From Protula sp. h YS-2021 (taxonomy: Eukaryota > Annelida > Polychaeta > Sabellida > Serpulidae), in contig OX457028.1 of NCBI GenBank assembly GCA_949752745.1, positions 22,490,352 through 22,554,351 of the forward strand: 64,000 nucleotides of DNA, written 5' to 3'. Position numbers and translations under genes: made by a program. The number at the start of each line of letters is the position of its first letter. Positions within the stretch are counted from its first letter, which is position 1. A model generated the notes under the pieces. It did not search any database. It was given only the letters and a program-made list of their open reading frames with translations, and was not told the DNA's origin. Shown in pieces: positions 34,682 to 46,600 of this stretch.

Positions 34682-37600
34682 TTAAAAAAAGCCTCCTTTC
34701 TTGCTCCGTCCTGTCGTCACGATAAGGTCGTCGTCGCTGTCCTCGTCCTCACTCGCGCTGTTGTTGCGCTTAGGCGGCGGCGTTCTACGAAGCGTCCCCG
34801 GTGAGTGGCTCCGCGATGACGTCAGCGTCCTCGGTGAATGGCCCCGTGATGACGTCAGCTTCTGCACAAGGAAGCAAACAAAGTCTGTTCACTGTGACAA
34901 AATATGAAAAGTTGTCTCAGAGACGGGGAGGCATGTATTAATACTGGTGTTGGTAACGCTTAAACACATACCCATATTGTTACGATGAACAGATGTTCAC
35001 ATTTAAGACATAAGTGCGCCCTTATATTGTACTGCAGATACAAACATCGAGAAAACGTTTTATTCTTTTAAATAATCAATAATATAAAAACATGTGTAAC
35101 AACATCTTGAATATGGCAAGCAAGTTCAGGTGTAGTCCTGTGATACGTGTTGAAATTATTTACAAAGGTCTTTTTATCCTACAACAATACCAGGGACATT
35201 GTGACCAGCCGAGACCTAGTTAACCATGTGTCAAAAGGCTTGCAGAATCAACAAAAAGTGATGGAAGCACTTTAAAAAATGGTCATTGAAAAAATTTCAA
35301 AGTCTGGCATTTGGCTAATCCCTGACGGATCTAAAAATATTTAAGCTTGGGCTACGGCTGAAGGCAATCTGACTAAAAGCTACATGCAGAAGAAGAACCA
35401 TTTTGAAAAACTAGATACCTAATTCTTTCAAACGCCTGTTTTTGGATTACCGCTAACAAAAGTGATTTTTTAAAGAGAAGATCATCTGAAGGACATCCTT
35501 CTATATCAAACCGCAGAAGGCAACGCATTTTGGAAAATTAACCAATGAAAAAAGTTTTAAAAAAATGCCGCCATTTGGCTAATGTTTGACGAATCGCCAA
35601 AACAATTTTCCAAATGAGGACCATTAAGGGAATGTGCGCACAAAATTTGAAAGCAATCCGTTTAAAATTTTGGCAGGAGGAGCACTGTAAAAATTGGCTA
35701 CCAATATATTTAAAAATTCCGTCATTTGGTTAATTCTTGGCGAATCGCCAAAAAAAAAAGGTAATTTGTCAAGATAAAACCACAAAGCAAAATCAATCGC
35801 ACAAAATTTGAAAGGAATTCGATTAAAATTGTGGTAGAAAAAGCATTCTGAAAATTCCCTGACAAAAAAACCCCAAAAAATTTGACTAACTTTTGGCGAA
35901 TCGTCAGAAAGAGAATTTTTCAAGAAAGAACTACTTTAGAAACATTCACACAAAAATTTTTAAAGCAATCCAATCAAAATGGTAGAAGAAGCATTTTGAA
36001 AATTGGGCAACAAAAAAATTTTAAATTGTCTAGGGAACATTCGTACAAAATCTGAAAGCAATCTGATCAAAACGGTGGGAGAAAAAGTATTTTAGGTCAA
36101 AGTTTACATATGTTACAGCCAAACTGTCAAATCAGGCAGTTTAAAAAGTGCATTTGAAATGCCACATTTTCTGAGCAGCAGATTGTTAATAGAATATTTG
36201 GGTGGGGACGAATTTTCAAAAAAAAAAAAAAACATAAAAAAAAGAATGTTAGTTAAAATGGAAAATTTGTGCACCGCAGCTCTGGGAGAACTTTGCACAA
36301 CATTACCTTTAAGAACCAAATTTAACTTTCACTTTGTAATAGCAGCAGAAATCGCTATAAAATACTTCTTGTACAGTAAGAAGTTCAAGTGCTTAATCTG
36401 GGGAGCTTTGGGGCTGACAGTATCTGTTTATTATGGTTTGAGTTTTGCAGAAAACAGTTTTATTACTACCATTAACACGGTGCTTTTTATAACTTGCCAC
36501 CATTCTTATGAATGGGTTCATATTAAATGCAATTCTACTATTTTATTCAATTTGAAAGAGAAGAATGTTAAAAAAAATAGGTTCAACAACAGGCCCCAAT
36601 TTACTCACGCTTTTTGGTGACACTCGGCCGGAACTTAAAACTGAAAAACAGTAAAGCGAAAAAAAAAAACATTACTTCAGAGATAAAAATTTGAATTTGC
36701 CTTTATTACTCATCAGGCACTGTTGAACATTTTTTTTCTTTTTCTTTGCCTAATTGCTCGTTTAAAACTTTTCAGAAGAAATAAATCAGAGATTAAAAAA
36801 AAAAAAAACAACAAAGAATCAAATAAAATTGTCCGGTTTTCATCTTGTAAAATACTAGTCGTTTTGGTGTAAAGGTGCAGACGTACCAGAGGTAAATCTG
36901 CCAGAATCGCGCTTGCGGGTGTAGGGCGTGCTGGTGACGGGCAGGTCGCTCTCCGTCTCTGTCTGCTCTGTCGTCTCCTCTGTCTCTTCCTCATCGCGGG
37001 CTGTTTGAAGAAAAAAAATATGCTTTTGTTTGTAAAATGCGATTTGGAACTCGCATGATATCTCATATTTTGGCTTCCTGTTATGACTAACCGAGTCAGC
37101 ATTGTGTTATCTGCGAAGACAGCATATCAGAGAAGCTAGCGGTTTACGTCATAACGAACCGTTTATAGCAAACCTTGTTGCATAAACCGGTATATCACTC
37201 TCTATACAGATCCCTTAATATGCAATCATAACTTCAACCGCGTCAAATAAACCCTTCTATTCAACAAAATAGCATCCTACTTATGCTTAACACAATGCCG
37301 CTGCAAACATCTACTCACGGAGAATCAGTTAAATCAAAGCAAGCAGCACAAGATAAATAGCCATCAAATCATGACAGACTCACCTGACTTCCGGGACTTG
37401 CTGAACTTTGAACTTAGCGATCTAGAAAACAAATTTACGATTATTCGATTACTATACAATCCCTGCTCGACTGTCAAGCGGCAATCGCGGCTTGACTAAA
37501 ATACGCTACTAAAGTCCTAAAGAAAACCCAAGTGAAGGTATTGCGGTGAAGCTCTATTTATCATACATCTTCTTAAATTAAGAATTCCAAAACTCAATGT

Positions 37601-40600
37601 TTTTTGCTAGTTTTTTAAAAGGTTTATAATTACAAGAATGTTCATCGATATTGTGCCCACTGCGATTTAGGTGTAGGAAATGTGAAAGAAATTTTACTTG
37701 TTTGCAGGAGCGGAATAACCCTACTTCAAATAAATTCACAATCTCCCTTTCTGACCACTATCTTCCCTTGCCTCTAACCTTTCCATCTAATTACTCATCG
37801 TGGTTAGCAATCATGCACCCCGCCCCCCTCCCCGCCTGTCCTTGGCCCCTCCCTTCACTTCTTTTCTGCTCGCTACCTACCACAACCCTCTCTTCAACGA
37901 CAACCAGCGGCATCCACTCTATCCCAACCACCCACCCCTGTAAATATTGTTCTCCTTTTGAATCAACATTCTGGCAATCAACAATCAAGATTTTGCAGAC
38001 TGCATGCAAATGATTCCATTTAACAAAGATATAATGCCCTACTGTATGGAATGCCGTTTTAACATTTAATGCTTATTTTTGATATCAAAATATATTTAGA
38101 GATATCAATAAATCAATGTAGATCTCATTAATTTATATTTTGCTATCAATAATTGAATTTTAGATGGCAAAAATTAATTTTGAGATCAAAAAATCAATTT
38201 TACAAACCTAAAAAATCTTACAGGAGACACACATTCATATAAAATATAACGAATCGTCAATTAAATTTTGGAGATGAAAATTTGAATTATTGAGATCAGT
38301 AATAACAACACAACTTTTGATCTCAAGAATTGCTTCTTTTTTGTATAGTAAAAAATTAAAATAAAGATTCTGTGTACAAGAACAGCCACTATTTATTTAC
38401 AGATGCGTATTTCTGAATTTTTCATTTAAAAAAAATAGACTGATATTTTGATATCAAGAATCAGTTTTTGAGATCAAAAAATCGTTTGCAGATTTCAAAA
38501 TACAAATTAAAAAAGTATCAGTCTGAAATAATGATATCTGAAATAAATTCTTGATATCAATATATAGAAAATCAATTATTGAGCTCAAAATTGATATTTT
38601 GCTATCAAATATTTCATTTTTGCTATCAAGAATTGAATTTTTGATCTCGAAAAATCAATTTTAGATATCATTAAATCATTTTTGATATCAATAAATATTT
38701 CTTGATATCTCTAAATATTTATTGATATCAAAAATTATTTATTGAGATGAGGAATACATTTAGAGATATCAAAAATACAATTACAGATAGCAAAAATGAA
38801 TTCTTGATATCAAAATAGGGATTTTTTTTAGATCAAAAATTACTTCTTGATATCAAAAAAAAATCAATTTTTGAGATCAAAAATTAATTATTGATATCAA
38901 TTATTCACTAATACATGTGAAAACGGCATTCCATACTACTGCACTGCTTCGCTACAGATATTAATCACAATTTTAATTATGATCTAGAACAAATTTAAAT
39001 TTTCCCTATTCCACCAGCATTCGATAAATCGGTTAAGTATACAAGTCAACGAGAACCCAACCTAGAAAATAAACGCGCGCAGTATTGAAACTATAGAGCC
39101 AAAACCTAAGGAAAAAAGGATTTGGCAAATGTTTTTTTTTTTTTTTCAATGTACCACACCTAGCCCAGCGACATTTAGCCCAGTGGCATTTAGTCGACGG
39201 ACATTTAACCGAGCGACATTTAGCTGAAATTGGCATCGAGGACATTTAGTCGAAAATTATAACTGTAGGTCAGAGAGATAAAAAAGGCAAAAATTGTTTT
39301 CTTGGAATCCACGACAAATGATCTAATGACAGGTAAGATGCAATTGGCATTAAAAGGAGTTAACGTTATGTCGAGGCGATGAATTCTGTGAAATTAGATT
39401 GTGTAGACGTAACTTGAATGAATTCTGTCGTTACAGATAAATGCAGGGATTACCACCTCTGTAACTCCTACAGATCACACAGCCATTGGCATTAAAACGA
39501 AATTAGAGGACTATTTTTTTCTTGGAGAGTCACAAATGCTGTCAACTTGCTATGTGTCAATGGACTTTGAACGAACTCCGGAGATGCTATAATGTAAATA
39601 TTTTTTAAAATCAAAATATATGATGAGAATTTTCTGGTCCAAAAAAAAAAAATAAATAAATAAAATTTGAGAAAACAGATCTGTACTTCAGTCCTGGCCA
39701 GGAATGTACACAATTATATATTTCGGAAAAAAATTCGTAGGTGCCAATCTCAGCTAAATGTCGCCGGGCTAAATTTCGGGATACCGTGTTTTTCTATTTG
39801 CTAGTTTTTCCCAATTTCTGGAGGCCCACAAACTCGCCATTTGTGCAAGGGGTCACCAAGACTAGTAGAAGCCCTCTCGAGACACCCTCTACCGTTATTT
39901 ATGTCCACTGAGAGTTGTAAATTTCAGTACTGATTCGAACACATGCAAAGCTGTATGTATCGTAGTGAACCGGCGAAATGCGGTCTGGACTAATACTTCA
40001 ACAACACATGCAAACATACATATATATATATTTTATCTAGTTAACATAATTTAGTTAAAGCAGTCATTTATAAATATCTTATTATCCGTACACTGTGTTG
40101 AAACTCAACCAGTGCAGATATGAGCAGTTGACTATGTTGTGAATATATGTGTATCGAAAAAAGTGCACAACATAAATTGTACAAAGTTCATGCATAGCTG
40201 ATAACCCACTGATTGCATATTAAATGCATCATTCTGTGAATGGCGAGTGAGGTGGGTGGGGACTGCAGGTCTTGATGGGGGTTAACGACTGAGAAAATAC
40301 AGGAGCTTGGACAAAATGTTCCGCTGTTTTTTAGTTTTTAATTTATGTGGTTATAGACGGGCAAGTACAGAGCGCAATGCCTGACAGCTGTACCCCCCCC
40401 CCCTCCCCCCCCCCCCCCCTCTTCTCAGCGAATGGCAGCGATACACAACATCTTGCGACATCAAACTTTCAACAAGCTGGCTGGCAGGATATATAAACAC
40501 ATATATCAATCCAGAAAATTCTAATGGCAGATCTTTATATGAATGTTTTGATAACAATCAGCCCAGCTCTGAAGATATCAATGATCGCATCGTTTTGAGC

Positions 40601-43600
40601 CTGGTGTAAGCTTCATCACAGAACAGTGTCCATGGAAACTAGACTCAGACAGAGATCAGCCGATGAATAGGTAGATACGTCCTGCTCTCAATTCCCGCTG
40701 TGGGATGAAGTAATATATAAATGATCTGCAAGCCAAAACCCGGAGCCCGAAGAAACAGAACTGTAACAATTAGTGTGTTACGGAGTGTGTGTGTCTGAGC
40801 TAAATCTAAAGGCATAGCCAAGAACAGACGAAAAAAGAAGCAGAGCGTTCGGGAGCCGCAGTCCCACCACACATGTTCGTGTGTACCAGTGATTACAGAC
40901 CCCATCAAAGACATGAGAACATTATCCTATTGCCATCGTCTTCCAGGGCATAACAACGCATAGCCATCCATATGCGCGTATTGCTGTGTTACACGCTGGG
41001 CAAACCGCAGACTTCCAGAAAAGGCATTTACCTACAGGAATTCAAATTCCTAAACGGCAAATTTTTAAACTGAGGTGAAGCAGAACATGTGATATGATGT
41101 ATTTTGCATTCTACACGGCCATGCAGCAAACTTCAACCCACCCGCTACACAAGCTTTGCCCCCAATCAGTCTTTCTATTTTTAATGCTGCGTACGTAAAT
41201 GCTTAAAATTCCATGCAAGAATCGGGGTTGTATATAACCTAGCACACTAGCATCTAAGGGAGCAAGGATACACGTCATGCATACACTTGTGAAGACTATA
41301 CCTAGGCTTGGTTTTTGAAATTTTTTTGCGTCGCATATGAGCGCGCAAAACAGATTGAATCAATAAAACAGATTGCTCGTCCACATTGCGTCTGTAAAGT
41401 AAAACACAACGCGTGAAGAAATAGACACAGTGCTCACACTAGAGACACAAGAACTGGGTTAGTCAGAAAATTTAGTGTGCATCTGCAGAGCAGCTTAGTG
41501 CATGGGAAAAAATAAGAAATACAGTTTGCTCAAAACAACATTCTCTCACGAAAAGGTTAAACCTGACATTTGTTTCTTTGTTTCCATTAAGCAAAATTCA
41601 TGATAACTAAAATGTGACAAGCCAGATCTAGGTACCGACGGTGCGTAAACAGGAAGGAGCACAGCTTCAGCAGGAGGAGGGTCAGGCTGACACGACACTG
41701 GGCGCGATGTGATGGGAAGGCACTCATGCCATTGAGGGTGCCGCTATGGACGTCATGGAGTTCATGGATTGTGTGTGTGGGGGGGGGGGGGGGGAGGTGG
41801 GCATTCACGACCCGTAGGTGCTGCTGAGGGCGAAGCTCGACTGGTCATGGGACGTGGCCGCCTCGCCTATTTGCATCATGGAGCGCGACCGTGTGGTCCA
41901 TGGATTGTGTGTGTGTGTGTGTGTGTGTAGGGGTTGGGGGGGTGGGGGGGGGGGGACACTCACGACCTGTGGGTGTTGATGAGGGCGCCGCTCTAGGCGT
42001 CATGGGGCGCGGGTGAGTTGCTCATGGAGTGTGTGGGTGCGTGGGGGGGGGGGGGCACTCATAGCCTGTGGAGCCGCTGTCCGCGTCATGGAGAGGGGCC
42101 AAGTCGTTCATGGCATGTGTGTTTGTGTGGGGGAGGGGGGGGGGCACTTACAGCCCGTGGGAGCCGCTGAGGGCGCCGCTGTAGGCGTCACGAAGCGCGG
42201 CCGTGTCGCTCATGGAGTCCGACTGCTCGGCGCTCTCCACGCTATCGCGGCGCCCGCGCCTCCTCAGCTGCTGCTTGCGGGAAGTGTGCGCGCGCAGGTA
42301 CGACTGTATCATCTCTGCCGTCTGCAACAACAACCGACAACGTACTCCCTGCCGCGCACACCTACTACTCTACAATTACCGTTTTATTTCTTCCCCTCAC
42401 ACAATACTTATTCAAGTACCCACACATAGCTACTCAGGTATTCCTTGTAACACTTATTCCTCACTTCATTCTGCTGACAATAACCAAACACACCTACACT
42501 TGTTTAACAACATTACATTATTTCTTGTGAAAGGCCTAACGTCCTTTTGGCGCTAGATTGGTCAATGTTACGTCTCATTTATACCAACAATGTGAAACAA
42601 ATGGTATGGACAAAGCCCGCCACGAGCCCCCGACACCGACCATACCTCTTCCTCTTCCCGCCTGTCCTTCTCCACTTTATGGTGCCGCCATTGTTTCTGG
42701 ATCGTTTTTGCCGCGTGTCTTTGCGTGAATTCTTCCACCTTGCGCTTGTCGTAACTGCCCCTTGACGTGGCCTTACTGCAACATGGTATGAGCCCACGGC
42801 ACATCATGAAGCGTGACGCCCCACGCCAAAGCTACCCCACATTACGCATAACGCCACATGCCAAGCCCACGACACGTCATGAAGCGTGACGCCCCACGCC
42901 ACACCACATTACGCATAACGCCACATGCCAAGCCCACGACACGTCACGAAGCGTGACGCCCCACGCCACACCACATTACTCATAACGCCACATGCCAAGC
43001 CCACGACACGTCACGAAGCGTGACGCCCCACGCCAAACCACATTACGCATAACGCCACATGCCAAGCCCACGACACGTCATGACTCATGACGCGTGACGC
43101 CCCATGCCAAAGCCACCCCACATTACGCATAATGCGCCACGCCAAAGCCACGACACATGGTCAAAACCCAGCGATCCCAAGCCCACGCCGTTATATCCAA
43201 AATCTCAAGCTTCGCCATCTTCATTAACACATCGTCCAATTTTCCTTCCCTTCACTGAGATCTTCCCGTTACTGACTCCCATTATATTAAACAGTCCCGA
43301 CATTTACTGCATTTGGACTACTTTCACCCATCAACAAAAGCTCTCTGGACATCATGTCTTTTTTTTTTTTTTTTGAGCAGCAACGACCTACCTCTCGCGG
43401 CGCGGCGGCGAGGCAGCGCGGGGCGTGACGCGGCTCTTGTCCTTGTCGTAGAAGCCGTCCAGCTCCGCGTGCACCTCCTCCAGCTCCCGCTTCAACGACT
43501 TGATCTCTTTGCTACACAAAATTCACCAACAATGAGCCAGGAATTACGTCGATGCGCGGGCTTTTTGTCTGACTTACTACTTGAAAATGTAAGTATCACA

Positions 43601-46600
43601 ATCACTAGCTTTTGCTTTTACATAACAATCGCTCTCACATTTCCACACCGTTCTTTGTCAATTTTTTATTTATTTCCTTTTTTTCAATGCTTATCAATTT
43701 CACTTAATCGGGGTTACAGCTTTAAATGACAAGTTTCTCGCCGTTTTAGCATAGGTTTGGTCACAGGATAAAGCAGAGTGAGAACTTACTCTTTCTCATC
43801 TACTTTCTTCCTGTAGTGGGCGCGGTCTTCCTTCAGCTTCTTGCACGTCTGTCTGCTCTTGTTCAGTTCCTCTAGCAGCTCTGTCTCGCGCTTGTCAAGC
43901 TGGTCGATTCTCTGAACCGCAGTGCCCTCCAGTGTTATCTTCCCTACCAACACACAGTGCCCCCTAGCGTTATCTTACTCACCAATACACAATGCACTCT
44001 TGCGTTATCTTATCTAGCAACACACAGCGCTCTAGCGTTATCTTACTCACCAATACAAAGTGCACTCTAGTGTTATCTTACCCACCAATACATAGTGCCC
44101 TCTAGCGGTATTTTACCATCAATATACAATTCCCTCTAGCGTTATCTTACCTACCAACATACAGTACCCTCTAGTGTTATCTTACCCACCAATACAAAGT
44201 GCTATCTAGCGGTATTTTACCACCAATACACGGTGCCCTCTAGCGTTATCTTGCCTACCAACACCGCGCCCTCTAGAGTTATCTTACCCACCAATACACA
44301 GTGCCCTCTAGCGTTATCTTACTTACCAACACACAGTGCCCTATAGCGTTATCTTACCCACCAATACACGGTGCCCTCTAGCGTTATCTTACGCACCAAC
44401 ACACAGTGCCCGCTAGCGTTATCTTACCCACCAATACACGGTGCCCTCTAGCGTTATCTTACTTACCAACACACAGTGCCCTCTAGCGTTATCTTACCCA
44501 CCAATACACGGTGCCCTCTAGCGTTATCTTACTTACCAACACACAGTGCCCTATAGCGTTATCTTACCCACCAATACACGGTGCCCTCTAGAGTTATCTT
44601 ACGCACCAACACACAGTGCCCTCTAGCGTTATCTTACCCACCAATACACGGTGCCCTCTAGCGTTATCTTACTTACCAACACACAGTGCCCTCTAGCGTT
44701 ATCTTACCCACCAATACACGGTGCCCTCTAGCGTTATCTTACTTACCAACACACAGTGCCCTATAGCGTTATATTACCCACCAATACACGGTGCCCTCTA
44801 GCGTTATCTTACGCACCAACACACAGTGCCCTCTAGCGTTATCTTACCCACCAATACACGGTGCCCTCTAGCGTTATCTTACTTACCAACACACAGTGCC
44901 CTCTAGCGTTATCTTACCCACCAATACACGGTGCCCTCTAGCGTTATCTTACTTACCAACACACAGTGCCCTATAGCGTTATCTTACCCACCAATACACG
45001 GTGCCCTCTAGAGTTATCTTACCCACCAACACACAGTTCCCTCTAGCGTGATCTTACCCACCAATACACGGTGCCCTCTAGCGTTATCTAGCCTACCAAC
45101 ACAGCGTCCTCTATTGTCACCTTAACTACCACCACACAGCGCCCATTAGTGTTACCTCACCTACCAACATAGCCCCATCTGGCGTTATCTAACGCTGTCT
45201 ACAGGAAAGCAATGTTCCTTCCCAGAATCGTAATTAACTGACTAGAGTGGATCATAAACAACACAAACCAAATCAGTATTATATTTTGGTATACCTTTAC
45301 ATGCCAACAAACAGAAAACTGTCCCCTGTGTAACGCGGATGATTCTATGAAATGGGTGCTAAAGTCGGTTATCAAAGTGCCACGCTACTGTCACAATCAT
45401 TACGTTTTTCACAATTCTAACAGTTTTACAATGTTATTTTAAAAAAAAAAAGACATTTTGGAGATTTTCAGCATCTATTTTATCCGTGTGCGAAATTAAT
45501 AAAAGAGCAAAATAGACAGTCTGGAAGACACGTTCAATTCTGCATACGAAATAATTTTACCAAATTTCAAAATACTGACATTCTTATAGCAGCACACCTG
45601 CAATATGAGCTCTACCCGCGTGTGAGACTTTTTGAAAATGCAAGTATCACAATCACTAGCTTTTGCTTTTACATAACAATCGCTCTCACATTTCCACACC
45701 GTTCTTTGTCAATTTTTTATTTATTTCCTTAAATAAATAAAAATCATTCACTGTATCACTATTTCATGAATCCGAACAAAGCACGACGTTAAACACATGC
45801 CACATGTGTTTTCGGGCATGTAAAATTTCAGAACAACCCGACCTCTAGTTTCGGAGATATAACCCGAACACGACGTTCCATTACGCCAACAAAATTACAA
45901 AAAGTTTAACAAATTTCAAAATACTGTCATTTTAAGAATTTTTCATAATTTCGAACAAAAATACAAGGTTGCATATCATCAATATATGCTCTATCCGTAT
46001 GTGAAATTTCAAAACAATCCGACCTATAGTTTTGGAGATTTATCCCGGACACGACATTTCCCATGACGCGGACAATATTGTAACAACGCTTACTTTTTAC
46101 CAAATTTCAACATACTGTCATTTTGACATTTTTTATGAATCTGAATAAAAAAAACACGTGGCACACCTTCAATATGCGCTCTATCCGTGTATAAAATTTC
46201 AAACAATTCAATTAACAGTTTTGGAGTTCTATCTTGGACATGACTTCCAATAATCGAAATTTCTGAAATTCGAAAGGAATCCGAACAAAAAATACGACGT
46301 CGCACATCTTCAATATGTGCTCTATCTAGGGTTGAATTTCAAAACAATCAGACCTACTCTTTCGGTGATATAGCCAAGACACGCATGCGGACAAATGGAT
46401 AACTCATAATTATATCCCTCCGTTACACGGGAGATAATAACTATATTCCATTTTAACAAGCATGGTTCGAGAAACATGGGACACAACTTTTCTTCTTTGC
46501 ATGACAGAGCTGACCTTCTATATTTGCCGATCGGCTCTCGATGTCTGACATCAATGACGTCGTTTCTTCCGCTTTATCTAGTCGCTGTCAAAGAAAGAAA

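Larger units (their letters stand above)
37422..42151 (-). other. IQCE: Large IQCE intron (4.7 kb)
   Basis: It holds the GATATC-rich element (38047-38933), poly-C/G tracts (40393-40422, 41776-41793), and the exon-derived array directly behind the donor site. Between 39 and 41.7 kb no coding exon or transposon protein is recognisable. Confidence 0.5.

Noticed and set aside
36159..36620. 153-residue plus-strand frame
   Set aside because: It begins in family-B repeat, contains a poly-A-coded Lys run and shows no recognisable domain. The minus strand here carries an IQCE microexon.
42203..42556. Plus-strand frames near 42.0-42.5 kb
   Set aside because: Antisense to the second IQ-motif exon of IQCE and to its derived G-rich array.
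43920..45190. CRISPR-like repeat array
   Set aside because: There are no unique spacers: the units are continuous 35-bp monomers in an intron of an animal gene.
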